The notes beneath the pieces are model-generated. The model did no database searches and was not told the DNA's origin. It saw nothing but the letters and a program-made list of their open reading frames with translations. The position numbers and the translations under genes are program-made. A DNA stretch of 64,000 nt from Monodelphis domestica (taxonomy: Eukaryota > Chordata > Mammalia > Didelphimorphia > Didelphidae), in the NCBI RefSeq assembly GCF_027887165.1, contig NC_077227.1:76068305-76132304 (forward strand), in the 5' to 3' direction. Shown here piece after piece: positions 37,796-50,656 of the stretch (position 1 is the first letter of the stretch; each line of letters starts with the position of its first letter).

Positions 37796-39097
37796 ATTCT
37801 CTCTCTAACTCTTAAACTGAGTCCTACTGAGAAACAGCCATTATAAATAACATGGGCAAGATCTGATTTCTGACATCAAGTCAGCTGCACTGGTCCAAGA
37901 AGTAGAGAAGATGGTTGAGATTGCTGGATTCTTATACCATATGTGAGTGGGAGACTCATATAGGAGGAGATTTCATTTTAAAAAAATACTGTGCACATAT
38001 CTCATTCCCAGCTTGCAAAGGGAAATAGAATATGAAAATATAAGACGTTATTTCCAGAATACTGTCAGTCAGAGATAGAGCCCAAATGGGAGCTGAGTCT
38101 TTATATATAATCTATTGCTGGTTTCAGGTAGAAACACGAGTGGCAATCAATTGGCAGCTGCTGTAGGGAAATCTATTTTAGATGCCCAAAGGAGGTAGTT
38201 GGCTAAAATGAGGTAACAGAAAGGAAGGCTATTTGAAACAAAAAAAGAACACTGACATTTCTTCCTATTTTTCTTCTGTTCCTCTCATCATTCCTTATTT
38301 CTGTCACACAGAGTGCGTAAACAACTTATCCTGCTCCAGTTGGATAGCCCCCATTTCTTTCCATGATTAAACATCTAAGCCACAAGCTAAGGATGAAGAA
38401 TGGGGATGAAAAATAGAAAAGAGCACAGCCATTCATCACCACAGCATTAGCGAAGAGGTCTGGGTCCAAATTGGAACTTGTGATTTTGAGCCCCAGACTG
38501 ACTCTGTGAAGCTTTAACAGTAAAAAATAGTGATTAAAAAATGGCTTGCAGAAGGTTTTGGTTAGTGCCATTTTCTGGTTACCTGAGGGTTAAGCGGACA
38601 AGCCTTTTAATTTCAATCCTTATAGATGAGTATTCTTCTAAAACCTTTCAGCCCACTTTTCTAGTTTTGAGAAGTATTGTATACAGTAATCCCCTTCTCT
38701 AATGTCTGAGCCTCTTTCAGGTAATCCAGAGTATCATCCTGGGCATTACTTATGATCATAGGACTTCTGAGACAGAGGATTTAGATATTGGGCTAAATAT
38801 TACTCTTTAGGCATATTATGGAATCTGGAAGTTTGTGTGTCAGTCTCTTATTTCCCCTAAAAGTGGAGTGCTGTTCTCTCTCCATCCCCAAATAAAAGTC
38901 CAGTCCATTAAGACTTCTGGTTAATTGAATTCTGATTAATCAAGGGTTAACTAAACTATGTACTTGTTTCAGGTTTTATCTTTTTTGCAAAATAGCAAAT
39001 AGAAACTGGTTTAATTATTTTATTATTATTAAGTAATTATAGTTATATATATGTATAGGAACCTATTTCATTAATGTTTAATTATCTTATTATTATT

Positions 39098-39293
39098 TAA
39101 ACCCTTGTCTTCCATCTTAGAATCAATACTATACATTGGTTCCAAGGTAGAAGAGTGGTAAGGGCTAGGCAATGGGGGTTAAGTGACTTGCCCAGGGTCA
39201 CACAGCTAGGAAGTGTTTGAAGCCATACTTGAACCTAGGATCTCTCATCTCTAGGCCTGGCTCTCAATCCACTGAGTCACCCAGCTGTCTCCA
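39098..39293 (-). repeat. WSINE1-type SINE, reverse, with 18-bp target duplication
   Basis: Complete order from aacccttgtcttccatctta to cacccagctgtctcc. The direct repeat aattatcttattattatt is found at 39080-39097 and again at 39294-39311. Confidence 0.95.
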
Positions 39294-40040
39294 AATTATC
39301 TTATTATTATTAAGCAATTATAGTTATATATAATATATAGGAACTTGTTTTTATTAATGTTTAATTATTTTACTCTTTTAAAATATGGTTATATAGAATA
39401 TATAATTATATATAGTATAATTATTAAGTAATGTTTATTTATTTTATAGGAGACAGAAATTAATTTGAAAGTTTACTCATGCTTTTCTTTTTGGTCTGAA
39501 CCTTTGATTTTATTGGTGTAGGGAATTCCTAAACTTTCTCCATCAATGTGGATCAGCAAGTCCCCTGCTGCATTCTAGGCATAACTTATGGCAAGAGATG
39601 TTCTGTGAATATAGAGGATTGTCCAAGAGGCTATACATAATCTGTCCACAGTTACATAGCCAGTAAGTGTCCAAAACAGGACTTGAACAGAGACTCCCCT
39701 AATTCCATATCCATTTTGGCATGTTACCTAACACAGCTTCTCTTGGACATTGTACAAGTATTTCATAGATGGACTCCATGGAGTTAGCTTCTTGAATGAC
39801 ACCATTATTCTGGTAAATTCTGAGCTGCACCCATAAATCCTAATGGTTTTGCTTGTGCGAGCGTGCCATGTGGCCATGATATGGCCATGAACATCCTCAT
39901 TTCAGACACTGGACCCACTTCCTATCCTGGTGCACAGGTACAGACCACCTCCTCATGCAGGGCAGGGCAGAGCTGGGCAACGAGCGCCTTCCAGTCCCCT
40001 AAGTACCACAGTGTCCCCTGAGACAGCCATGCACGATTAC

Positions 40041-40103
40041 CTGGGGAGCCTGCCAAGGATTCCCCTCTGCTGAAGGCGAAGGTACGGGACACTGAGACAG
40101 GCA
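40041..40103 (-). CDS. CNNM1: CNNM1 exon 7: 63-nt candidate cassette exon
   Basis: This 63-nt exon (phase 1 to 1) lies after actgcctctctag and ends CCCCAG|GTAATC. In frame it reads PVSVSRTFAFSRGESLAGSP, with split codons giving Leu in front and Val behind. Skipping it joins exon 6 to exon 8 as F-L-NRSPSR; including it gives V-NRSPSR, and both stay open. The peptide is Ser/Arg-rich like the rest of the tail. The acceptor is preceded by 91 bases without AG and a long pyrimidine tract, typical of regulated exons. I call it an exon on phase, splice signals and vague recall of a human isoform. Confidence 0.75.
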
Positions 40104-40196
40104 CTAGAGAGGCAGTGGTCAAGGAGATGTGAGGAGGAAAAAGGAAAGATAAATACAAAGAGAAAAACAAAGGAAGAGGAAAAAGTGTAAGACAGT
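40104..40196 (-). promoter_or_regulatory. CNNM1: AG-free polypyrimidine tract before CNNM1 exon 7
   Basis: On the coding strand the 91 bases upstream of the acceptor contain no AG and are dominated by T and C (ctttttcctcttcctttgtt, tttctctttgt). This is the usual layout of a distant-branch-point, PTB-sensitive cassette exon; the protein partner is inferred. Confidence 0.7.
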
Positions 40197-40884
40197 CTAT
40201 TCCTGGAACTTCCCACCATTACATTACTCTGTCTGAAGTCAGCCTGTCTCTGGATCCACCGCTAAGTCACCCTTGGCTAGAACCTATTTGCCCCCAGACA
40301 GAGAAATGGAGAGGGACTTGTCATGAGAGACCAATGATTAGAGCTAGGTCTGCTGCCACCGTGTTTGTAAGGGAAGCTTTGGGCTTCTAGGTAAGCAAAT
40401 AGGCAGTCTTCAGGGATATAAATAATCTTGGTGATAAAAATAGAAATACCAACTATCACAGAACTATCCTAATAAAGAAATCTAAGAGTAGAATTCTCTG
40501 TGAGTTACTAGTTCTGGGGCAGATCAGACCTTTGCGCCATGACACTAAATTCTTCTTATCACACAAACACTTCAATTCTGTCCCTAATTGAAAAAGCTCA
40601 GACAGTTTCTTAGAGTCCTAAAAGAAAAAAATAATTATTGAATATGGTTCTATTAATGAACACTTTCTGCAGCCAGGACAAGCTAGAACAAAATACACCC
40701 GAGGCAAGTATTACAAAATGAACTCTCGATTCAATTAAATTAAGCTAGAAGAGACCCTAGGACACGTCTAGCCTGGCTACTGGTCTGGAGGGAAGGAAGC
40801 TGCCCTCTAACAGACTCTTATTTTAACTAATTATTTTTGCTAACTTGGTACTAAATTCAATTTGTTCCTGAGTTTCTTTTTTTT

Positions 40885-41080
40885 AAAAACCCTTACCTTC
40901 TGTCTTGGAGTCAATACTGTGTATTGGCTCCAAGGCAGAAGAGAGGTAAGGGCTACGCAATGGGGATCAAGTGACTTGCCCAGAGTCACACAGCTAGGAA
41001 GTGGCTGAGGCCAGATTTGAACCTAGGACCTCCCATTGCTAGGCCTGGTTATCAATCCACTGAGCTACCCAGCTGCCCCC
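40885..41080 (-). repeat. WSINE1-type SINE, reverse, with 15-bp target duplication
   Basis: Shows the gtattggctcc variant also seen at 53459-53653. The direct repeat tgttcctgagtttct occurs at 40863-40877 and 41081-41095, so the copy is complete and fairly young. Confidence 0.96.
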
Positions 41081-43734
41081 TGTTCCTGAGTTTCTGAAGG
41101 GCTAAAAGTTACTAATGCCCCTTTCTAAATTTTGGTACATTGGAGGCAAAGCCCTAGTCACCTCGCCCTAGTTACCTCTCTGGTTCCCATGCCTTTGCAA
41201 GTAGTAACTTGTATGGGAAATATATTAAGTAATTGCAACCTCCTTATATCTGAACTAGTGAGTAAGGAAGGCTAGAGATTATCTCTTCCTCCCTTCTTCT
41301 CTTTCTCCTCCTTCTCATTTTTTTCTTTCTTCCCACAAAACCAAAGTGGTGAGGAACTAACTTGAGCCCTTCCAGGAGTGGACTGGACATTAGCCCTAGG
41401 GGAGTACACACTGAAATGGGGCCTCTACTCACTAAAACAACTAAACAGAGGTGAATTCATCTTGAAATCCCTCCTTTCCACCCTGCAGCACCATGAAGAC
41501 TGCTTCAGGGCATGTAATTGACAAGTGCTGAAACTAACAGCAGAGTAACTGACATCTGAGATACTAAGCAGTAGCTGAAAAGGAGTCAACTTCACAGGGA
41601 GATTCAATGGTCCCAAAGATCCTTCCCAGCTCCAAGTCTATTAAGCTCATCATTGCACAGTAAGCTGGTTCCCCATTGGTGGAGGAGTCTTCTAGAAAGT
41701 CCCAACCCAGTCATCTGTCAAGAATTCTTGTCTGTAACCTCAAGCCCAATTTTGTTTGATGGCCATAGGACAAATTCTCCTGCTACTTTTTCCTCGGGGT
41801 CTGGTATGGTCCCAGTCTAGCCAGTCCGCAAGTTCAGGGCTTATCCAATTGAATTGGATCTGCACTATGGTCCACCCCAAACCTCTCCCATTTGGTTCAC
41901 AGCTTGGCTCGTGAAGGGAGATGAGTTTGTTGGGTCAAATTCTTGGTCAATGCTTCCTTCTAAGCATCAGTCCCATAGGTAGGTTCCCAATAGATTTGTA
42001 AGCTTTTTCTTCACTAGATGGGGACAGAGAACAATAGTTTTCATCTTCATTGGCCTGTAGGATTTTTTTTCCCCTTAAGGATTATACCAGGGTTTAAGGT
42101 TTTGCTTTGGTGGGTAAAGGGTTTACCCAAATCATGGGTGCATTGCTACTTACTGAGATTTCACTGAGAAGAGAAGCAGAGTAACTTGTCACACCAACTC
42201 AACAGTGACTGGCCCTTTCATGTGGTCAGACAGTGTTGAAGATTATGCTCCTGCCTCACTAAATGAATGGGACAGTGCTTTTAACAACAAACATCAAAGA
42301 AAAGGAGGAAATCAGTCCCTATCTTTTCTCACATTTTTGAGAGAGAAATCCGAGTTGAAGGGAAGAGAAGAGATTCTGAACTAGTCTTCAATAGCGTCTA
42401 CCTGCTGGGGAATTTTGGGGAGGGCAGCAGCTTTGGGAAGACCTCCTTAAGGTTCATTATCTTTCTAAAGGTCCCTCTTCTCTCAATTCCACAGGTCTTC
42501 CAGGGGAAGTAAGCCCTGGGACTCACCCTGGGGGAACAAAGTTCTTCTTGTCTCTTCCCAACTCTGCAGGTCTCACTGTACCATTTACCACCTATTCCAA
42601 CTACATTAAGGAAATCAAGGTGTCAAGCATTCAATTCATAGAGGACTGGGAGTACTTATGTGGCTCCCACTGGAACATGACCTCATCTAGAGGGCATCAA
42701 TAGCCTTCACTGTGTTCCTACTTAGTAATTCCATCTCCTCTGCGAAGGACTTTCCCAACCACACTTAAGCTTTATGATCCTCACCTTCCAATGTAAGCAA
42801 GACTGAAGTGTTTTGTCCATTTTGGAGATTTGCTACATCTACTCTACTACCATCAACTCAGACTGTGCCTATGGGCATATCCTTTCACTTTCATTTCCAT
42901 TTCTGGTATATCGTGAAGTCAAATTATATAGCAAACAACTCTGGGAAAATTCAGCTTCCTGATTAAGAAAAGGAACATAAATTCGGAATCTCTCTGCTGT
43001 AGTATGAGCTAGTTAGAGTCCTGAATTGGGACTCTAGTTCCAGCTGGCCTGCTGACTTTCTGTATGATTTCAGACAAGTCACTTTTTCAATTTCTCCCTG
43101 TGGGGTAGGTTACATGATCCTAATTATTCATAGTCTTTAGTAGTATTGTAATTCATAGCAATGTAAACACACATAGAGGAACACATTCACCAGGAAATAT
43201 GATAATCAAGTGCTTTGGGATTCTTTGATGACAATATAAAAACAAAGTTCTCTTCTATTTTTTTAAATGTAAAAAAAAGAAACTAAGGGAAAGAAAGGAA
43301 GAAAATGTCTTCCCAAGATATATAAATGGCTATAATGAGAGTCAATGACCTAAAGTAACACAAGATTTAGAATGGAGAACCCAAGAGCACACGCGAGAAA
43401 AATACCTCCTGGATTACATATATCACATCCATGCACCTAAGTTCAACTGTAAGAACTAAATGGAAGAAAGCAAGCCAACAGTACAGAGAGAAGACAAGCA
43501 GGTGCCATGTTTGCATCTTAGCAGCAGTCAGCCTCCTGCTGAAATAACATGCACTTCCTAATCGATGGGGCATTGCTACTTATGGGATTTCATCGAGAAG
43601 CAAAGTGCCCTGTCACATCAACTCAACAATGACTTCACTAGTTCCTACCATTGCCCAAGGACAACAAACATATTAGTGGTGTCTGGTGGTTCTTAAGGCA
43701 AAGCCCAATTTATGAGAGATTGTGGTTAATAGAA

Positions 43735-43895
43735 GTAGAAGAGACCTCCCAGGCCATCTAGTCCAACTTCCTCATTTTACAGATAGGAAAACTGAGGTCA
43801 AGAAAGAGTAAGTGACTCATCCAGGGTCACACAGGAAATAATTGATAGAGTCCAGGTTCTTGGACTCTGATACTCCTTTCACTACACCAATCATC
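43735..43895 (-). repeat. THER1/MIR SINE, reverse
   Basis: ccatctagtccaacttcctc, ttttacagataggaaaactg and ccagggtcacacaggaaata in order. Confidence 0.85.
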
Positions 43896-44213
43896 TTCCC
43901 ATCTAGTATAAAAATAAAAGCTTTAGCCTTTTTCAAAAAAAGAAGCATGAGCATAACTTGACTCTTTGGTACTTGAAAATAAATGATGAGAATTTCTCCC
44001 TTCAGTATTGCAGTGGTATGTACAGGATAAGCAGGAAACATTTTAGACATTTTAGACACAGAAAATAAGCAAGAGCTGCCCAGCAAGGAGAGGACAAGAT
44101 GGTTTGTGCTCATTCCAAGCATGGGGCCTGAATTGCTCGGTCCATGGCCCACATGCAATGTATCTGAGACAGGCGTGTATCGCCATATGTGAGGAGAATC
44201 AAGAGATACATAC

Positions 44214-44261
44214 AAAAGGCGGAGGATCCAGCCAGACTTCCGACCTTCCGCACATCATTAT
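44214..44261 (-). CDS. CNNM1: CNNM1 exon 6: 48-nt micro-exon
   Basis: The 48-nt symmetric exon (phase 1 to 1) sits 239 bases after exon 5 behind ctttttccctcag and ends CTTTT|GTATGT. It encodes NDVRKVGSLAGSSAF with a split Asp in front. It is too short for gene finders that rely on open frames, but its phase and the match to CNNM1 (SDNDVRKVGSLAGSS) support it. Confidence 0.93.
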
Positions 44262-44600
<339 letters not shown>

Positions 44601-45261
44601 CTAGGAAAAGAAGAAAGGAGATCACTTCTGTTTTGTTGGTAGCAGCTTAGAGAAGTAGCTCTTGACTTAACTAAATAAAGTGGATTAATGTTTTGTGTGT
44701 AGATGTACTCCAAGTCCACTCGATCCACCATGTCATTTATTTGATATGTGTGCATCAGTGGAGCAATCCAAAGTACCTAAGCCTAAATGTGTTGCTCCAG
44801 TGAGTCAGAGTTATACAGGGCATCCCTAAACTCTTAGTGCAGTTTTAATTCTTTGTAACTTCAGAATTATAAATGCTACAAACATACAAAAATGCCACTT
44901 GATAGTTTAATTGCTTATATTTCTTCTCCCCCTTTAGGTTTATGAATTTTGAATGAGAGATTAAAATTTTTAATTTTTGCAAGATTATGGAATTTGCCAT
45001 TATGGATTTTGCGGGCAACAGTTTCCAGATGATATTTCCTCAGATCGATGTTTTGGTAGAGGAGGTCCTCTTGAGTGGCCACTTCACTTACTTGATCTAC
45101 CTCCATTACGCTTTTTCTAATGAGGTCACATCAAATCTTTTATGCATGCATCAAAACCTCATTCTTTGGAAAATCTTAAATCTTAGATTACAAATGTAAT
45201 CCTTTCAGACACTGGGTACTCCCTGATGAAAACTTTTATGAAGTTCAAAAACTGATTAAAG

Positions 45262-45785
45262 TGGGGGGACAGCTGGGTAGCTCATTGGATTGAGAGCCAG
45301 GCCTAGAGATGGGAGGTCCTGGGTTCAAATCTGGAATCAGACACTTCCCAGCTGTGTGACCTGGGCACTTGACCCCCCATTGCTTAGCCCTTATCACTCG
45401 TCTGCCTTGGAACCAATACATGGTATTGATTCTTAAACAGAAGGTAAGGGTTTTCTTGATCAATGACACACGTAAAACCCAGTGGAATTGTGCATCGGCT
45501 ACAGGAAGGGGGGAGGGAAGGGGAGGGAAATAACATGAATTTTGTAACCACAGAAAAATATTCTAAATTAATTAAATAAAAATTTTCACAAACAATTAAA
45601 ATTTTTAAAAAAGAAGGTAAGGGTTTTTAAAAAAGACAAGCCTAAAGATGGGAGGTCCTGGGTTCAATATGGCCTCAGATATTTCCTAGCCGGGTGACTA
45701 GGCAAGTCACTTGACCCTCATTGCCTAGCTCTTACCATGTATACAGTACTGATTCTAAGAGAGAAGGTAAGAGTTTAAAAAAAAA
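45262..45785 (+). mobile_element. SINE, L1 3' end and SINE cluster with 16-bp target duplication
   Basis: A forward WSINE1-type SINE (45262-45454) is followed by an L1 3' UTR fragment (45455-45611; taaaacccagtggaattgtg, tgtaaccacagaaaaatatt, A-rich end) and a second, head-less forward SINE (45632-45785). agaaggtaagggtttt is present at 45439-45454 and 45612-45627, marking the L1 insertion into the SINE tail. Confidence 0.88.
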
Positions 45786-45944
45786 AGGAAATGAAAATAT
45801 ATTTGAATATTAGGGCAGCAACAGATTCTAGAAACTATTAGAGAATCTTGTCTAGAAGTGGGCAAGAAGAGTTCGTGTCAGAGAATCAGGGAGTGAATGA
45901 TGCTGGCTAACTGAGCTATGATTTTATTTTATTTTTTAAATCCT

Positions 45945-46005
45945 AGATTCACATTTGAACCCTTGGACCCTCATCTCTAGGTCTGAGCCACCTAGCTGTC
46001 CCCAC
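45945..46005 (-). repeat. WSINE1-type SINE fragment, reverse
   Basis: acatttgaacccttggaccc followed by gagccacctagctgtcccc is the head third of a reverse SINE; the rest is missing. Confidence 0.75.
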
Positions 46006-46549
46006 TCCCAGGATTTTTTCAAAGAAATAAATCTGTAAGAAGTTTGTCAAAAGGGGAAAAGTTTTAATATAATTTGAAAAATAATTTGTTTTATTGGATT
46101 TCTATCTTAATTTTATACTACCATATTTCCTGCTATGAATAAGCAAACTGTTAAACTTTTTAAAAATAAATTTCATAAAGTCTTTTTCTAATTCATGCTT
46201 TCTCTGTGTATCTAGTGCAAACAAGTTCTCATGTGACCTGGTTGCTTAGTTACAGGTATCCAAACACATTTGGCTCTTGTGAGTACCAGGAGAGGCTGCA
46301 GCAATAATATTCTTCAGTTAGCAAAAGTCAAGAAGAAACTGCCATAAACAAACAATAATGACATGATCAGTGTGTCATACCATAAGAGAAAATGGTCTTG
46401 GATTTCATTGCTGAGATGCATGCTCCACTGATGGACCTAGAGACGAAGAGGGCCCCTGAAACAGGCTCACTTCTTCAAGAGTCATCTAGATCTTTTTATT
46501 TTATTTTATTTTTTAAATTTTTTAAATTAAATTTATATTTAATTTAATT

Positions 46550-46720
46550 TAAACTCTTCCTTTCTGTCTTAGTAACAAACTCTAAGAGAGAAGGATAAGA
46601 TCTAGGCAAATGAGGTTAAGGGATTTGCCCAGAATCACATAGCCAGGAAGTATCTGAGCTCAAATTTGACTCCCAATTCCAGGCCTGGAACTCTTATCTA
46701 CTAAGCCATCTAGCTGCCTG
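46550..46720 (-). repeat. tRNA-derived SINE, reverse, older subfamily
   Basis: tttctgtcttagtaacaaac, gggatttgcccagaatcaca and aagccatctagctgcctgg; related to the copies at 4741 and 55365. Confidence 0.8.
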
Positions 46721-47929
46721 GAGAGTCCTTCTTGATCTTTGGCATTCACTCAACCAAGCCCTGGAATGATCATAGAGATGACAGATGGGGTTGCTTGATT
46801 ACCATTGCTGATAACTTCTTCTTTGATAATTATAACCGTCTGTCCGTCTGTCCATTTCTCTGGCTCTGCCTCTCCATCTGTCTATCTACACACACTCTGT
46901 AAGGCTAGAGCATCCTAATTTCAATGTAAAGTAAAGCAACAGTGGTTACATACTGTGCCTCCTATTCCTAAAAGATGAAATAATAAATAGTTCCATCTAA
47001 GAATAAAGTAGGATTTTCCTCTTTCCCAAATCAGTGGCTCTAAGGGTATTTTCTGATTATGGAACCTTTAAAAGTTCCTAGTAGTTTGACTATATATATA
47101 TAAAAGTATACCTTCCCAAACCCAACATTCAAGGCTTTCTTTCCATGATATGGCTACCCAATCCTATTTCATACAAATCTCCTTTGCATACTCTATTGGC
47201 CCAAAGAAGAGAAAAGAAAATGTATTTTTCGCCTTTTTTTAAATAGAAATGAAGGAGTACTGTGGACATGGAACATTAAATTACTGGGCAAACTCAGCTG
47301 ATGTGTAAGATAATTTTGCTAAACTAGTCCCCCCCCCTTTTTTTTATCATTTCTTTTCAGAGTTGCCTTGGTGAGAAGATGACTGGGCAGGACTGGAATT
47401 AAAGGGGATATAAAACAAAGCTGATCAATGAAAAGTCTTAAAAATACATCAAAGGCCCACAAATGGGTTCCAGAGCCCCAGTAGCAGCCCCCCAAATCGA
47501 GAGCATTCATAGCCCTATCTGATGGAATTTGGCCGGACACTAGCTCATGGTAATCCTACTGGTACACTCAGTTGTAGAAAGATGAGAAGATATTCTTCTC
47601 TATTGCACAAAGCTCTTGGGAAGATCCAGCAGCATCTCCTTTGTTTCTGACTCTTCTACCTGGATTCTCTGAAAAGGGTCTTGTCCATATGCCCACCCCA
47701 CTGACCATGCATTATCAGCCAAGGCTCAGAATGTCAAAACTGCAGAGCTGAAAAGCTCCTCAGAAGCCATCTAGTAAAACCAAGATCTAATCAAGTTTCC
47801 TTTACAATATACTTGACCAGTGGTTATCCAGCCTCTGCTTGGAGACTTACTATGAAAGGGAACCTACTTTCTCCACCAAAAATGTAATAGGTTGGCTTGT
47901 AAGGCTTTTCACTGGGGACATGCTTAATA

Positions 47930-48290
47930 AAATGTTGGCTGAATCTTTTATGGTAGCAAAGAATTAAAAACAAAGTAGTTGCCCATCAGTAGGGGAATGT
48001 CTAAAAAACATTATTGTATGTGCATATAATGGAGTATTACTATGTCATATCAATGAATATAAAAAGTTTAGAGGGAAGATTTATCAGTGATACAGGCTTA
48101 CATAAGCAGTACCAGTAAAATAATATACATAAATATAAAAGAAAACTAAAAAATAACAAAAATAAAAAATTTAAATTAGAATAATAACATTAAAAACCAA
48201 ATATACACAATGATTAGAGGCAGGAGAAGAAAAGAATAAACTAGAAAGCCTTGTAATTATTATGACTATGCTTAGCAACAGAGAAGAACT
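47930..48290 (+). mobile_element. L1 3' relic, forward
   Basis: tggtagcaaagaattaaaaa, a degraded cccatcagtaggggaatg, ataatggagtattactatg and taagcagtaccagtaaaata follow the L1 ORF2 end; the frame is lost. Confidence 0.75.
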
Positions 48291-48967
48291 GAGTGAATGA
48301 GCCATATGATCTTCAATATCCCTTCCAGTGCTAAATCCATGACTCTATGGCCCCTTCCTCCATTTTTCCCCCACAGAAGTGGGAGACTATGGATATGGAA
48401 TATTATTTACACTGTGTGGAAATGTATTTTTAAAATATAATTAGAAAACTGAAAATATTATGAAATACTATTTCTCCAGACTAAAACTCTTTCCAGACTT
48501 TTTCTCTCAGAAACAGTGGAGAGAACAAAGACTCAGGTTTTCATTTGAAACAGAGTAAGAGTGATCAAAATTTCTCTTGCCTAGATGAGATCACCCTTAG
48601 TGATTGGTACTAGGATTCAGTTGGGGAAAGTCTTTTTTTTTTTAATTGAAGGTTAAATTATTGTTCACAGGAAAGAACAGTCAAGGGGAAGTGGTCCAGA
48701 AAAAAAATGAGTGAAGACTATTCTGGAATGTTATATTTTAAGAAATGATCACCTTTTTTTTGGTCCAAGATTCTTATAATTGTTACCTCAAAATTGTCTT
48801 GGGGCCAAAACATGGGAGGGCATGGGAAAATGTTAATATTTGTACTATCTCTCCTCTTTTTATCCCTCTTCCTCTGTGTATATGTCAGAACTGATTTAGG
48901 ATTAGAATAATCTTAAATAAAATTATTTCTAGCAGACTGGTGCCTAGGGACATAAGAGTATTAATTA

Positions 48968-49252
<285 letters not shown>

Positions 49253-49382
49253 CTAACAGTTTCAGCACCAGTGACTATGGACTGAGCAAGAAGCCAGTAT
49301 ACCACCACAGCTCTGTTTCTTTGGTTCTCCTTGACTTGCCTTTCTTAGTTCAAGTCACAGAACTGCCAGACCTTAAACTGAT

Positions 49383-49606
49383 ATGTATGTGCAGTCTCTC
49401 TCTCCTAAACATTCACTTTGGAGTTGTAACATTTAAATTAATATCCAATAACTCCAAGTATAATATTTTACAAGATTAATTAATAAACCCTTGAAGTATA
49501 AGAAATAAAAGAAACAAAATTAGAAAGCCTAAGTAAAAAACATGTGGGTAAAATTCTCCCACCTGACTCTCACCCAACTTCCACAGTCGCATTCCTGGGA
49601 GAAGAG
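49383..49606. repeat. Unidentified repeat, copy A
   Basis: Shares tatgtatgtgcag, ctaaacattcactttggagt, tttaaattaatatccaataa, tagaaagcctaagtaaaaaa and cttccacag-cgcattcctgg-type sequence in order with copy B at 50783-51000, about 80-85% alike by eye. On the - strand AATAAA-like words suggest an LTR, but no TG/CA ends are proven. Confidence 0.85.
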
Positions 49607-49874
49607 AGAGAGGGCGGAGCTACATAAAACTTATATCTTCCCTACATTAGTATATTACATAGATACATAACTGGGATGCTGGGAGAGCGAGTCCTGGGGA
49701 GCAAAATTCTAATTATACAGAGTGTATAACAAGCTGGGAATATAGGTTACTGATTTATTTTAACTCATACCTTCTGTCTTAGAATCAATACTGTGTATTG
49801 GTTCCAAGGCAGAAGGAAAAATCCACCCTAGCAAAACATGAGTATTACTATCAAAGGACCCTTTGGAATTCATC

Positions 49875-50112
49875 CATTAGCTTGGAATCAGGAAGACCTG
49901 AATTCATTATTGTCTTAGATATTTACCAGTGGTGATCCTGGCCAATCCAGTTAACCTCTCTCAGCCTCAGTTTCCTCATCTGTAAAATGTAGATAGCACC
50001 TACCTCCAAAGGTTGTTGTAAGGATAAAATTACATGACATTTGTAAAGTGCTTTGCAAATCTTAAGGCATTATATGAATTCTAGACAACATCATCATCAT
50101 CATCATCATCAC
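49875..50112 (+). repeat. THER1 SINE, forward, ending in (CAT)n
   Basis: ggaatcaggaagacctgaat, tctctcagcctcagtttcct, atctgtaaaatgtagatagc, ttgtaaagtgctttgcaaat and then catcatcatcatcatcatc. Confidence 0.88.
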
Positions 50113-50515
50113 TACTAATTTTTATTACTAACTAGATATATAGCTGTACTGTCCCAAATGCTGTGGAAGGGATGAAAGTGTTCTCAGAACCTTTTAAATT
50201 TGGTGTCCATGGGCAAAGCTCCAGTCCCCCCCTCCCTGGACCAGTGTCTACTAAGTATCTAAAGCAGAATTATAGACCAGGCATATTGTCTCAGGGCCAG
50301 CAGCTCTGTCCACTAACCCATACTGCCTCTGAAAGGAACTTGAGAAGGGGTTATGTGACTGGCGAAGGAGCACAACTGAAGACCACATTATTCTTGAGTT
50401 GGCAGCCAATTACTGTGGCTCCTCCCAAAGTAGTCTTTGATGTGGAGGTCTCAGAAACGTGGGGGAGAAGCTCAAAAGATCTGAGGAGCCTGTGGCTCCC
50501 AGAAAACAGACATAC

Positions 50516-50656
50516 CTGTGGCCATAAATCGGTGTGTTGCCAACAGAAGCTGTGGGGAAATCTTCACTTTCATTTCAGAGTCTGAAAGCTTGAAGAGAGA
50601 GAAATCGTGTCTCTTCCTCTCCCGATGAGGAACCTGCTGCTTTTTCCGATTGTCTG
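50516..50656 (-). CDS. CNNM1: CNNM1 exon 3: linker into the CNBH domain
   Basis: This 141-nt symmetric exon (phase 1 to 1) follows attgt-free acceptor sequence ending ttctttag and ends CCACAG|GTATGT. It encodes DNRKKQQVPHRERKRHDFSL, then FKLSDSEMKVKISPQLLLA and THRFMAT. The basic stretch RERKRHDFSLF and the conserved SPQLLLATHRFMAT lead from the CBS pair into the cyclic-nucleotide-binding-homology fold. It is bracketed by two copies of an unidentified repeat (49383-49606 and 50783-51000). Confidence 0.97.

Larger units (their letters stand above)
40104..44213 (-). other. CNNM1: CNNM1 intron 6
   Basis: Includes a 91-base AG-free pyrimidine tract before exon 7, a reverse SINE (40885-41080), an unidentified repeat pair (42140-42300 and 43565-43680), an L2-like patch near 42690-42790, and MIR relics (42990-43100 and 43735-43895). 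The rest is unassigned. Confidence 0.65.

Noticed and set aside
50163..50585. A 140-codon plus-strand frame
   Set aside because: It overlaps CNNM1 exon 3 on the opposite strand and is its shadow plus intron sequence.
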